Position numbers and translations under genes: made by a program. A stretch of DNA of 64,000 bases from assembly GCA_031772625.1 (NCBI GenBank), contig CM062812.1:735293714-735357713 (forward strand), read 5' to 3'. The stretch comes from Pinus tabuliformis. Its lineage: Eukaryota > Streptophyta > Pinopsida > Pinales > Pinaceae. This document shows, in pieces, positions 43,517 through 56,498 of the stretch. Under the pieces are notes generated by a model. That model saw only the letters and a list, made by a program, of their open reading frames with translations. It had not been told where the DNA came from and made no database searches. Numbering within the stretch: the stretch's first letter is position 1; each line of letters begins with the position of its first letter.

Positions 43517-45954
43517 TAAACTGGGATAGCCTCCAAGACATATTTGATGAGGATTAGTGGGCCAACTCTGGAAAGGAATCTGTGGTTCCAATTTAACAAG
43601 CATTTTTCAATTTTAATTACAAGCCATATCCAATCATCTATTCTGTAACAATGAGGGTTAATCTAGAACCCCAGATATTTGAGGCCATCCTCCAGATGAT
43701 GTCTCTGGGAAGGAAATTTCTGATGAGCGTATCTAGCTTTTGGGGGTGAAGTATTGGAAAGGGTGATGGTAGACTTGGAGTGATTTGCTTCCATGCGATT
43801 AGCCAGGGAAAATAGTGAGAGAATTTCATGGCAGGTAGAGTACTCTCGTATGCTTTCATTTAGGAAGATGAGGACATCATCTACGTAAAGTAGATGAGTG
43901 AGGTAGAAAATGTCACTCATTTTAATATCTTGTAGTTGCCTTTCCCTCTTGGCTAGTGAAATGAGTCTACTAAGCCCTTCCATGACAATAAGAAAGAGAA
44001 ATCGGGAGAGTGGGCATTCTTGTCGAAGACCCCTCTTAACATGGAAGAAGTGTGATGTAGAGCCATTAATGAGAACACTAAAAGTTTCCGAGTTGATACA
44101 ACACATGATCCAATTAATGAAGGGGAGGGGAGTCCCAAATGGGTGAGGATCATCTTAATGTAAAGCCCGCTGACCCGGTTGAAGGCTTTAGCTAGGTCAA
44201 TTTTGAGAATTGTCGCTTTTATCTTTTTAGTTTTAAGAGAGTGGAGTGCTTCTTGGGCTGTGTTGATTGCTTCATGGATTTGTCTATTCTCGAGTAATGA
44301 AAATTTCAGAGGGGAGATGTGGCAGGAGAGGATGGGCCTGAGCCGGTTAACAAGAATCTTAGAAATGATTTTATATAGACAATTACACTGGGAGATAGGA
44401 TGAAAATCATTGAAAGATGAGGGGGAGTTGGATTTAGGTATCAGGGCTATGAAAGTGGTGTTAATGGCATCATACAAGAGCCCAATAGTCCTACATTCCT
44501 CCACCACCTTAAGCAGGTCTTGTCCAATGATCTCATAAAAAGCAAGGTAGAATTCAATTGTCCAGTCATCCAACCGTGGACTCTTATCTTTTTTGAACCA
44601 TTTCAATGTACCTTCTAGTTTCGCCTGAGTGACAGGGGATGTGAGATCCTTAGTCATATCCATATCCACAAATCTAGGGAAATGTCCTACAATTTTGACA
44701 ATTTCAGCAAGAGAGGCACTAGGAGGTGCCTTGAAGAGTTTTCGGAAATGAGAATTCCCAAGGTGGGAGAGCTGATTAAAGGTTGTTGTCATTCCCCTGT
44801 CCTCCATGGGCATATTCTAGATAGTATTGGTGACCTTCCTTCCCTTGGAAAGGTTTTGGAAGAACTTGGTGTTCTCATCTCCTGCTTTTAACCAGATAGC
44901 TTGACTCCATAGCCGCCAAGTTTCTTCTCTCTCCTTTAGAATTTTTGATCTCTGGTTTTCCAAATTTATAAGATGAGTCTCCACCTCTACATAAGTGAAC
45001 TCCTAGCACTCATCATCTAGAAGAGTGGCCAATGTCTGTTCAATTTCATCGAGGGTTTGGTCATCCCTCTTGGATTTTTCCTTAGCCTAATTAATGGAGA
45101 GTCTCTTGAGTTTAGTGAGATTGGTGCAGAAGCCTTCTGTTAGAGTTCTCCCCATGGATGGAGGGTTTGATAACTAGAAATTAGAAACCATTTGTATGTA
45201 GGATGGGTCCAATAGCCAGGTGTAATTGAATTTATATGGTGGCCTTGGTGTCTGAGAGGGACCAGTGATCTCCATATAAATGGGGGAGTGGTCTGATAAA
45301 CCTCCTAAACTAACCCATTGTCGGTATAAGGAAAGTTTTTGAATCAGAGAGTCCTTTATGAGGAATCGATCCAATATCTTAGCCAGGGTTGCCTCACAAA
45401 CTTGCCGGTTTCGCCAAGTGGGGAGAAGTTTTACGATGGAAATATCCGTCAAATTTCGAGTAGCATCTCCATATTCTCCGAGAATGTATACACCTATGCA
45501 TTTCCCCCCATTACTCCCCCAATTCTATGAAGAAGTTCAGGTCACTACCTAATATGAGATTATCTGGGATAGTGAGGGATAGATTGAGAAGGTGGTTCCA
45601 GAAGGCCTCTATGTTTTGACATGGGCCACATACATTGATCAAACGAAGATCCATCCCCAATTCTAATGAAAAAATATCCATGCCAATAAAACCAACTCCA
45701 CCCCAGGAGGCCTTGAGGTTAATAGAATGGGGTTCATATCCTAGGGTTAGTCCTCCAGATCTCCCTATAACATCAAGGGATTGAAAGATCCATCCAGGCT
45801 TAAAGGAATGGAGAATACGGGAGGTAAGGTCAGTCTCAACCAAAGTTTCTTGTCAGAAAATAATTTCTACAATCTCGGATTCAAAATGTCGTAGGAGGGC
45901 TAGCTTTTTGGGCGAGCTAGTCAGGCCCTTGCAATTAAAGGAGAGCCACTTCAT
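43517..45954 (-). pseudogene. LINE-3 ORF2 N-terminal part: endonuclease and RT
   Basis: Starts MKWLSFNCKGLTSSPKKLALL (45954). Endonuclease: QET after a TGA near 45855, then SGGLTLGYEP, LGSDLNFF (45570) and GGLSDHSPIYME (45290). RT: KKDKSPRLDDWTIEFYLAFYE (GPDGW replaced by RLDDW, near 44580), TTFIALIPKSNSP, FHPISQCNCLYKIISKIL, ATILKIDLAKAFNRVSG, RGLRQECPLSRFLF (44020), YVDD (43880), GLKYLGF (43680) and AIPV at the fold-back insertion. Broken by several frameshifts (around 44150 and 45500) and stops. It continues at 40292. The start is set by the ATGA overlap. Confidence 0.88.
45951..45954 (-). promoter_or_regulatory. ATGA stop-start overlap between LINE-3 ORF1 and ORF2
   Basis: Minus strand GCCCCATGAAG: ORF1 frame ...ALNTLPKSAP ends TGA (45953-45951), ORF2 begins ATG (45954-45952). 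Confidence 0.75.
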
Positions 45955-47763
45955 GGGGCTGATTTAGGAAGGGTGTTCAAAGCTCTAAGAACCTGGTCAA
46001 GTGATAACTGTCTACCCAAAGTCGCTCCTGCACCGGCTAACAGGATGGCTTTAGATAGATGCACTTTACGACCTCTAATGGATTTTGGGGGATAAGATGG
46101 GGGGTAAGACCTAAACCATAGGATACATTGCAGGTCTTAGAGAGGGGGAGGCAGGGACTGAGGTTGTAGGGGTGGGGGGAACCATTGTGGGAAGAAGATA
46201 ATGCAACGGAGGAGGGAGATCAATGAGAAGGGAAGGATGGGACAGTGGTCAAGAGGATCGACCGATGTGAGTTGAGTGGACATGTGATGGAGGAGGGGAT
46301 GAAAAATTGATCCGATGCAGATGCAAAGAGCATATACAATGCACAACATTATGGAGAAAAAACAAATATAGAGTCAGCGAGAGGAGGAGTACCCAAGGGG
46401 CGAGCAGCTTCAACAACCTCCCTCGATTGGGTCATCGGCGGGGAGGGAGGACGAGGAGCTCTTGTATCTGGTAGATGATTTGGAGACCTGTTCTTGTTCA
46501 TTGATGAGGCAGCCAAAGGAATCGGCCGTGGAATTGATGCAGGAGCCTTAGTAGTCTCACCATTTCATCCCTTTGGAGAGTTTGAGGCCCTTCACACCAA
46601 TGGGCATTCCTTGAATAAATGTCCAACTTTGTGGCACCTGCATCATTTGAAAGGGACTCCTTCATAGTCTAGGATTTGAATCCTTGTGAAATTCTTCCAT
46701 TGCAGAGTGACTTTCTCCTCTAATCCTTCTCTCATATCTACGTGTACTAGTATGCGAGCCAGAGACCTATTGTAGTCCAAATAGGTTTCCAGTACATTCC
46801 TGATATAGACAAACACATCCTCATACCAATACTGCAGGGGAGTCTAGACAATCTAACCCATAATGGTCTATCCCCAATCTGTTCTTTTTCATGGTCGAAA
46901 AGCGGGCTCCATTGCTTCAACATGACCGGGGCCATTTTGATGTGCCAATATCTTGTAGTTTCCTAGTTGGTGTATTCCTCTTGTAGGAAATGGAGCGAAA
47001 ACCATCCGTGGGGCAGAATCTGCACTTTTGGAAGATATTTGAATATGTTGCCACAAATCTCCTTGACCCAGAGGCTAAGTCGCTTCGCAGAGTAGGTCTA
47101 ACCCCGAAGTCTACCCACCAGAGCCTTACCAGCTGTAGTGACAACCACTCCCTTGTTCAAACCTTCTCCTAATTTGAGGGTGATGTCCTTTCCCAGGGGC
47201 TTCACACACTTAATCTTCCACTTTTCTGATCTAGATGTAGTCGCGTGGTCTTGCAGAGGTTCTGGGGAGCCTTGATTCTCCTTGTGATTCTCCACAGGGT
47301 GCCGAACATTGATGACTGGGGTCTCAAAACAACCGAATGGGATTGGGGAGGAAGATGCCCCTACAGTGGAGGAGGGGATACTAAGCTCAGATAATATCTG
47401 CTCGGGCATGACAAATTCGTCGATGCCAGATCCGAGCGTGAAGGGTGGCAAGTGGAATCGATCCCCCGAAGGAGAGGGTTCAAAGGGAGGGGATGATGGA
47501 TAAAAAGCGGCAAGCAGATAGAGGGTTGCCGGCAAGAGCGGAGGGCAGTCAAGCTCCGGGGAGTCAATGGAGAGGGCGACGAAGGGGAGGCTGGCTAAAG
47601 ATGTTCTGGGCAGGGTAACGACGGGAGGAGAGACACAACGAAATGGAACAGATGATTCTAGGTTAGCACATATAGCCAATGTAGGGTTAGGGCTACGAAA
47701 TATAGGGATATTGTGGTTAGGGTTGGCGGAATAATCCACCTCCTTTAATTCCATATCCTCCAT
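45951..47763 (-). pseudogene. LINE-3 ORF1: DUF4283-like protein with CCHC knuckle
   Basis: Start chosen at MEDMELKEVDYSANPNHN (47763); the frame is open further up to 47892 but the upstream part looks non-coding. Pro/Ser-rich N-terminus, then KALVGRLRG, SLWVKEICGNIFKYLPKVQ (DUF4283-like, 47100-46900), PLWVRLSRLP and a knuckle C-R-C-HKVG-H-LFKE-C near 46635 preceded by a TGA or frameshift. Multiple breaks (TAG near 46965, stops near 46660 and 46330). The C-terminal frame ends DQVLRALNTLPKSAP. Confidence 0.78.
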
Positions 47764-47935
47764 GATGCAGTAGGCCCAGATATAACTGAAAGCAGTGTTG
47801 TCAACATGAGGCACGAAGGGTAGCCAACATGTAACAGAGAATGACGGCACATCTGCAGGGATCTGACGATTACAGAGGAATAGAGACAACAATTAACCGT
47901 AACCCATGCTTGGAACGGTCGCCATCTTTACAGCG

Positions 47936-49420
47936 ATTACCAAATTATATGTTCAATCTAATACAAATTAATGAAATATATGTTCAATTGTTTTCTTTTA
48001 AATTCCTTTGTAGTTTACATGTGAAACAATCTCATTAAATTTAATTAAAATTTATCGCTCCATCTTACAACGCCATTCCTTGACCCATTGAATTATATTT
48101 ATGAAACATGAGGATGGTTGGCTATAAATTATTATTTACTTAAAATTTATTTTTGCTGTTGTTCTAATATTTTATTCATTGTTGATATAATGTATTTTTT
48201 TCTTATTATACCTTTCTTGTGATTACAATTATTAATACAATAAATTTTTTAGAAAGAAAAAAAAATGTATTAAAAAGAGAGTACATACAACATTATTTCA
48301 CGGATTACTTGAAAAAAATAAAAAATAACCCAGGTAACTGCATGAAATATCTGTAAAAAAATTAATAATGTGAATTTGTCATGTAACTTCAGCAAAACAT
48401 AAAACAGATAAAAGCTAGTTCTCTCTACTTTACATTAGTAAAAAGAAAAGGTTAAATAATATAAAGATTACAAAAATAATGGACCAAAACTAAAGTATCT
48501 CAACCAATATCAATATTTCAAAAACATAAAAATTATCACTAGTTCTCTCTACTTTACATTAGTAAAAAGAAAAGGTTAAATAATATAAAGATTACAAAAA
48601 TAATGGACCAAAACTAAAGTATCTCAACCAATATCAATATTTCAAAAACATAAAAATTATCAAAAGTGTGATCAGAACTGTAAAAGCAAGAATAGCCCCG
48701 TGGTCCACAAGAATTTTGATTCCCCAACTACCAAACAGAGAGCCCCTAGATATTTATCCATCCCGCCAGATATTTCTCCAGACAGATGTAACTGCCCTCT
48801 TCAATTGGGCAACACAATTTTGTTCCCTATACGTCTGCACATAAGACAGATCTTTGGAAATGGTTAGTCAAAACCTAGATCCTCTAATAATATTAATATA
48901 GTTACAAAAATTAAATGTTTGATCAATATCATTAGACATTAATTCATAGTAAGTATCAAGGAAATTATATATAGTAAATATCTAAGATAATTATATTATA
49001 ATATATTTTACATGGTAAACAAAAAAAATTTAAAAAATTAACTAAATTATAAAAAAATGTTGTTGTCGTCATAACATATTTATTTTTATAAAAAAATATA
49101 AATATGGAAAAAAAATAATAAGCTTTGGGTGATGTTTATGGACATGATATTTTATTTTAATTAAATTAAAAAGAAAAAGCTACATATTTACTTTTTAGAT
49201 AAATCTAAATTTTTTATGGTTTTTAAAAATATTATGTGGATATGATATGGAAATTAAATATCTATCATTTATCTAATAATTATTAATAAATTATAAAAAA
49301 ACTATTACAAACTAATTAAGTTTTACCAAAAAAAATACATACCAATTAAAAAAAACAAAAACAAAACTACATCCCATCACTATCTGGAAAAATTATATTC
49401 GGCCGAATTTAAAAATAATG
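47936..49420. other. AT-rich intergenic sequence
   Basis: No gene recognised. Holds one perfect 124-bp tandem duplication. Confidence 0.6.
48415..48662. repeat. 124-bp perfect tandem duplication
   Basis: 48415-48538 and 48539-48662 appear identical; unit starts CTAGTTCTCTCTACTTTACA. Confidence 0.95.
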
Positions 49421-50700
49421 GTGATCATACTTGATCTAATCAAATCATATGATAGGGTGAGTTTGCTATATCTTATAATAAAGAATTGTTTAGTTGGGTT
49501 TCTATTACTAAGTCGCAGATGGGTAATGGATTATATTTGCAAACTATTGATTCTATTTTATTAATAAATAGTTAAGAATTTCCCTTATTAAGGCCAATAA
49601 AAGGTCTTAAACATGGAAACTCTATATCCTTTTTCCTATAATTGTTAAAGGGCTTTAGGTTTAAATAAAGGTTTTGATGAAAAGGAGTCGATATAGCCAC
49701 ATCCCACTCTCATTTACTAATTTTTTTTATTAAATAAAAATTTTCTATGAGGTTTCTATAAAGGTTGTTGAGGATCTTAGAGATATTAGGGTTATATTAG
49801 GGTTATATTTTATAAAGAAACTTGCTTATTTATAAATATCAACAATATTTCCTTGGAGTATTTCAGAGTAGCAAACGACCTTATTTACTCAATTGTTTCC
49901 CTAGGAGTTGGTAGGAATAAAATACTAAAAGCGTCATTTGAAACCAAACATGTAAGGGATTAGCAATAATTGACCATCAAAGTGCAGAAAAATCTTAATA
50001 CATGTTGTAAAAGGTTGATTTTTTAAAGAGCTAGTTTTTGTTAAAGTTGTCTTAAATAACTTCAATTATATTGGATGTATCTTGCATGTAAGCTTTATGG
50101 TTCTGAAAAAGTTATAAATGATTTAGGTGGTAGATTCATGATCCAAAAATAACAATGAAAAGAAAGATTTGCGCTATTTTCATGGAAGAAGGAAGCCCTA
50201 ACTAAAGCAATAGGAAGTTGATGCATAAATAATATTTTTTCTTTTCCAAAGTTATTTCATCAAAACTAATTCGGAAGTTAATCCAAGGAACAATTATATA
50301 GGATCAAGAAGTGGAAATCAAATATATTGGAAGCCAAATATGTTTCCCTACACATTGTTCAAATGCTTCTATACTTTGGAAAGTGGTCAATAATGTTTTT
50401 CGTTTGGTTGGAAGCTAGGTACTTTGGTGATTTGATAAAGGAGATAGATTGCAAAGAGAGCAAGATCCATGGTTTAGTATTAAAGGAAATCATAAACTAT
50501 ATTCACGATTGATTCATGAGCTACAAAGGAAAGGGGTTTTTTATGCTAATATAGGTTGTGAATGGGGCCAAACTTATCACTTAGAAAAATGCTTGGGTCA
50601 CCTAGGGAGTACATTAGGGGGAGAGAATGCATGTCGATGTTAGAGATATAGAGGATTTTTAAAAGATAGTAACATGAGAATCAATGAGTGTACATTATTC
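49421..50700 (+). pseudogene. Very decayed LINE RT relic
   Basis: With many stops and frameshifts, the plus strand reads VIILDLIKSYDRVSLLYL (compare the RT block DL.KAYDRV) and about 170 bases later a GLKHGNSI.FFLFIIVKGL-like block (compare RGLRQGDPLSPFLFI). The spacing and order match an RT palm. Nothing downstream is confidently recognisable. Called relic on these two motifs only. Confidence 0.4.
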
Positions 50701-52207
50701 TCTTTTGTCTTTTAAATACATTTGGAGTGTATTTACAAAAATTGGGATATAAAACTCTTTCTTAGGAGGGAACCGGATCAATATATATGGTGGTTGAAAG
50801 TATTATGGAAACGAAAAAATCAATCAAAATCCAAAATTCTCATATTTTTTATTTTAAACTACACAACATCTACTTAAGATATATGACAATCTATGCCCAC
50901 CAAAAACAAAAAATCAATTCACATATCTTCATCATCCATATTTTATAAACCCTAAAATCTTTCCAGAACTAATGATTAACTATAAAAATATTTTATTAAA
51001 AGAACAATAAAGAAAACTTTAGTATTGTATGTGGCAATAAAAACACAAAAAATACAAGATCCCTTCCTATAAATATATTGTGGAGATAAAATGATATTAC
51101 CCCTAAAATGTGTTGTCTAATTACTAAACATTCTAAATGGATACATGAACGAATAATTAGTGTGAGTTGATGACCATAAAATAGGTTTTGATCTGAGTCC
51201 TTATTGTGGAGATAAAATGATATTACCCCTAAAATGTGTTGTCTAATTACTAAACATTCTAAATGGATACATGAACGAATAATTAGTGTGAGTTGATGAC
51301 CATAAAATAGGTTTTGATCTGAGTCCTCATATATTCAAATAAATAGAACCTACTTTCGATAAAATATTTCTGAGCAATTTTACCTGACAACCCTTATATA
51401 ATTATATATTAACACGTGTATTATTATTGTAAAATATATATTTTTCACACTTATACCAAAATAAGACCGCATAGAGATGGCTTTTCAAACACTAGAACAA
51501 GGTTTATTTATGACATCTAAATGATCATGAAAATCAAGTAGAGACTACATCTACATATGGTCATGAAACATAGTTAGCTTTAAAAATGTTTTTGGCTTTC
51601 TTATAGCATCTTGTAAAAATCTGGATACACAGAGAATAACATATGATAATTGTTTCATTTCTAGATCTTTGAATTGATAAATTCTTTTATATTTATGGAC
51701 AATAATAATTAAATATCTTTTTAATCAATTTTCATATAAATAATATATTGAAAGGTTTTGAAAATATACAAATTTCAACAGTTTAAAAAAAAATCAACTA
51801 AATATATTAATTCATTAAATTTCTTATATTTTATATTAATAATACCTATAAATATATTTTAACTAATTTTTATACATATATAATTTATATATTAATTTTT
51901 AAGAATAATTATATTTGAAAATTTACAAAAAAATAAAATTAATTTAGCAAAAATTTAAAAGTGATATATTTTGAGATTAAACTATGTTTTAAAATTGCTT
52001 TTGTTTGGCTAAGAGGTCATATTTCTTGGAATTAAGGATATCGGTTAATGGTCAATGACTCACAGACATGAGTGAAATCCTACCCCCTTACTAAGCACGA
52101 GTGAGTAATTCCTATTGGCGTGGTTTTCCTTGAATGGCGTGGTTTTCCTTCAATAACAATGATAAGTTAAATGGCATTCGTGAATAGAAACCATTGATAG
52201 TTGTCCG
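50701..52207. other. AT-rich intergenic sequence with a 126-bp duplication
   Basis: No gene recognised. Contains a perfect 126-bp tandem duplication and a short one near 52117-52150 (GGCGTGGTTTTCCTT twice). Confidence 0.6.
51076..51327. repeat. 126-bp perfect tandem duplication
   Basis: 51076-51201 and 51202-51327; unit contains GTGGAGATAAAATGATATTA and ends GATCTGAGTCCT. Confidence 0.95.
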
Positions 52208-53152
52208 TGTTGAAAATGTAACTAGGTCTAGTATTCATAATTGTCATTGTACTTGTATGAATATGTATTTCATGTAAAAGAAAAAAAAAGAAAAAGACAA
52301 TTTTATTATTATTATTATGACTTTCATTAGTCAAAGCATTTTCTATATACTTATTAGGTTATTTGAGTCAAAATAAATTTTGTCATTAGTAAAACAAATG
52401 CACTTGACGCAAAGTACCATTTGGGTTATTTGTAAGAAAAACAAAAATCAATTTATTTGAGTAAAAAAATCAATTTTCTCACCCACAAGACCGAGTAAGC
52501 CCAAAAACACACATACTCGACATCGTGCACAACTATAAATATAGTGCAATTCAACCTCATTTGGTCATCAATTCATCACATCAGTTTTTTTTCCAAATAC
52601 AGAGAAAGAAGACCAACAAAATTATAAATAATAAGAGCAAAAGTAAAAGGAGAGGGAGCGATGGTTAAAGAAGAGATATTCTTATGTTTTTCTTCCCTAA
52701 TATGATCACACGTGTGAACTTTCAGAACTACTGCAGAGATGAAAATTTTAGAGATATTGCAAAACCAAAATTTGTAGAGCTTGATCATATTTGAAGAGAA
52801 TTTCCCAACATTGACCTTCTTGACTTTGACTTGTTGAAGGAGATTTAAAGGAGGGATGAGTTGGGGCTTCTGTCGTAGCATTGGTCTTGGTTTTTGGATT
52901 TTTGATATCTCACTTCGATATAATTCTATAAGAAAAGGATTTGTTGAGCTTTTCCCATTTTGGGGTTTCTCCTTCGCTTGGAGCCTATATATTTTTGGTC
53001 TTTGTCTTGTATGATATCCATCTTTTATATGATTTGGTAATTCTTTGATAAAAAGACCATAATAAAAGAAATAAGATGCCCACAAATATTCACAAGTACT
53101 TATCATGTAGGGGAAATAGACCCTAATTTTCTATCCTATTAGTTTCTCAACA
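52208..53152 (+). repeat. Copia-3 5' LTR
   Basis: 945 bp, TGTTGAAAATG...TTTCTCAACA. Contains TATAAATATAG (about 52534), a plausible TATA box. Matches 62348-63215 with many substitutions and indels. Confidence 0.85.
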
Positions 53153-53164
53153 TTGTATCAATGC
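53153..53164 (+). other. Copia-3 degenerate primer binding site
   Basis: TTGTATCAATGC directly after the LTR, three differences from the copia consensus TGGTATCAGAGC. Confidence 0.65.
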
Positions 53165-53522
53165 TAAGTTGAGGAGAAGTTAGCTTGAAGATCACTTTTT
53201 TTTGCACATTTGAATGCATATATATGACTATCATCACTCTACAGACACGCTTGCATCAAATAGATTGAAGGACACCATTTTGCAGCATCTACACTCGAAG
53301 AAATTCTTGTAGCGAGGCGGACGACGGACAAGTTTCATTATATTTTTGAAGAAAATTTTTTGAAGCATCAATCTCTCTCTTTTGAAGGCTCTTGGAAATT
53401 ATACTTTCAGATTTTATTGTATCAACTATCCTTGATGACATCACTTTTGTATCCACTACTCAAGAAGCATTGGTAAGCATCATCATCACTCTTGAAGCAC
53501 TCTTATAGTAGCATACTCTCCT

Positions 53523-54440
53523 TTGACAAGGAGTACTCTAATACATTCTGTGTCTCAAGTTTCTAATCAAATGGAATTGATCTATATGGAAAGAAATAAA
53601 CTAGATGGAGCCTTAAATTTGAAGGCTTGGAGGAAAATAATTGATTCGGTTCTCACTGAAAATGAAGTCATGAAGTTCGTTCAAGGAAAATTTCCAATAT
53701 CGGACAGCAACAATACTCAAGAGGTGGGAAAGTACAATAAAGGATAAATAAGGCCTAAAAGAATTATCATTACGTCTATTAAATATAAAAGTATCCCCCT
53801 TGTTGTATATTTGGACACATCGAAAGAAATCTATGAAAAATATGTAAAATTATTCTATGTCAATACTATAGGTCGGAAAATATTGTTAAGGAATCAAATC
53901 TAGAGATAAAGTTATCAAAAGATGAATATTTGGCCTCATACATTGTGAAAATATAAAAATTGAAGGATCCACTTCCAGGGCTTGGAGAACTCATATTTGA
54001 TTGTGAATTAACTACTTATGTTCTCAATGCTCTACCTTAACATTGTAGCAATTTTTTTACTAATATATATTCAAGAGAGGATACTCCAACATTCGATGAA
54101 TTATGGGCCCTATATTCTCTATACAAAACAAGATTAAAAGCCAAGGATGACATTGAACCCAACAATGAACCGTCTCAATCTTTTGTTGCCAGATCAGAGA
54201 AGAAGTTTGCAAGATTTGTGAGATTTGAATATTGTCAAAGATACGACAACAAAAATCAGCCATGTGGAGACAGAGACTTGTCCAAATTAAAACGCCTTGG
54301 TTACAATGAATATGGACATCATTAAAAGAGATTTTCCCTGAGATCCTAAGAATAAAAATAACATCAAGGGGAAATAAAGAAGCAGAGCACATGTTGCAGA
54401 AGAAGAGGAACTCAAGAAGAAAACAAAGACTGAAGATAAC
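53523..54440 (+). pseudogene. Copia-3 gag relic
   Basis: First frame MELIYMERNKLDGALNLKAWRKIID (from 53571; an alternative start at 53523 adds MTRSTLIHSVSQVSNQ). Stop at 53745. It continues in other frames as LDTSKEIYEKYVKLFYVN, LRNQ, KDEYLASYI, DCELTTYVLNALP, FTNIYSREDTPTFDELWALY, FVARSEKKFARF and a ruined knuckle (YNEYGHH-stop-KRF). Order matches the UBN2-type gag of copia elements. No protease follows. Confidence 0.8.
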
Positions 54441-56498
54441 TAGGACCTATACTATTGAAGGAAATGGAAAATTCCAGGTAGCATATAGTTTGGGTCATCA
54501 AAAAGTTGTCTACACTATAAGTAGTCATCATTGCAATTAGAGTTATATTTGAGGATTCTAGGATTCACAATTATAGAATTTTTGAAGAGGAAAATAACAT
54601 TAGAAGGAATAGCGTCTACTTGGGATTCTAAAATAACATTCTTCACAAATAGTTGAAAGAAACCACCATATCATCTAGCAATGTTGTATTGTTCATATAA
54701 TGTTCTAGAGTCACTTTAGTAGTTTCATCCTGAAGATTTAGAACCAATCATTCATTAGGAAAGGAATATAAGGATTTTTAATGGAAACATGACGATAGAA
54801 AAGTAAAGGTCAGAAGCATGATATTTTTTTTGCAAACATCAACCTAGCATTATCTATCATTTGAAGTATCAAAGGAACATTGCATAAGTCTATGGTACAA
54901 AAGAGAAGGAAACCTATTAGTAGGAATTAAGTCTATTGTACAAAAGAGAGGGAAACCTATCAGTAGGAATTCAAGAGAAGTCAAGAAGAGCATGGAAAAT
55001 GTTACTCTTATCACAAATAATGAATCTCATATTTTATAAGAAGTAGTGTAATGACATAATACTAGAAGAAGCATCCGTAATCAAGAAGACTCATATCTTT
55101 AGAGGGAGTTGAAGGAAGAACAAGAAGCATATAAATTAAAAGTATTCATATGCAGAGAGTTAACAACATAAGCATGATATGTCTTGGTCAAATAAGGATG
55201 TTTAGATTATTCCATATGGTTGTTTGATATATGGTAGCATAACACATTAATGGAAGAACTTATCAAGAAATTATTATTGATCAATGAAGTAATTTGAGGA
55301 AAGTATACAATTACTTTTGAAAGAGCTAGCAACAAGATTGGACATGAAGAATCTGACTTGAGATTATATATATATATTGATTACTCCGATAACCTAAAAT
55401 GATTCGGAATATGGTATGTTTTGTAGAAGGAATATATAGCAGAAATGTGAAAACAAAAATGGAAACAATTCCATCCAAGATGTCATGAGAAAATTTGTTA
55501 ATGAATTGACAATATGCTTGATTCAATATTGATTGAGAAGAAGTTCATTTGCCTCAGTTTTAAAGAGGGTGTTATAATTGGTTTAATTTAGGAATACATT
55601 ACTTTTTTTAGAAGGAAGTTGAAGAGTTATGATATAGTTGTACCAGAAGCTAATTGTTTTCATCCAGCATTGATATTACTTATGTTTATAAAGATACTAC
55701 TGATGATTGGAAGTTGATATAATTTCTTGGAAAACTTGAAAGTATAATTTTGTTAGGAGGGAAGTAGATGTAAAGGCTTGTCAAATCAGTTGCGGAGAAG
55801 TTTGGATCCATAATATGCTTAATGAGCTACTTGGTAGCATGGTGAAGCTATGTGAATATTAGCGAAGATACACGAAGGTCGAAGCTCGTTAGGATGTAAT
55901 CTAGTTAGGAGTGAAGTAGCTACAAACATATCTACATGGAACAACATGTCGTCGATGCTTTATTTTTTAAACAAGTTTAAGCTTATGGTTGTTTCTCCCC
56001 TGTTGAGAGGGAGTGAGAGAGGACAATGTATTCTCCATGTTTCACACGCTATGGGCAAGACTAACATCTGTAAGCCTCGTAAAGTAATTGGTAGGGAGAA
56101 TTGATTATTAGACAAGCATCTAGGCCTGATACTTCTTGAAAAATGGTATCCAAGATAGGAGTTATCATGAGGACCGATACTCTTTGAGGATAGGATATAT
56201 AAGATAAGAGTATTCTTAAGGATTGATATTATTTGAGTATGGGTGATATCCAAGATAAAATAATTCTTATAAAGACATACCTAGTGAACATGTAGATGGG
56301 GTGTGTGCCTTGATAGGCAATGGTTGTGTCCAAATTTATGCCTCCCAACATTTTTCTCTTATCTAGTGGAGATATAGAGCTTGTTAGTCAAAGCCTTGTT
56401 ATATTTGATAATATTGGTTATGATGATAATGATGCTTATCAATAAGAATCACTTCTTATGAGAATATCTTAATTTCAGAGTATCCTAGCATTCTCTTG
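54441..56498 (+). other. Copia-3 internal region without recognisable pol
   Basis: AT-rich, stop-dense in all frames. Includes a 43-bp imperfect tandem pair near 54889-54972 (GTACAAAAGAGAGGGAAACC). Either extremely decayed pol or a non-coding internal domain. Confidence 0.5.

Larger units (their letters stand above)
43517..47935 (-). mobile_element. LINE-3, 5' part (ORF1, endonuclease, RT palm)
   Basis: The upstream portion of LINE-3 on the far side of the fold-back element. The 5' limit is approximate, placed where the GC-richer sequence stops just beyond the ORF1 start. No target duplication matched. Confidence 0.85.
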
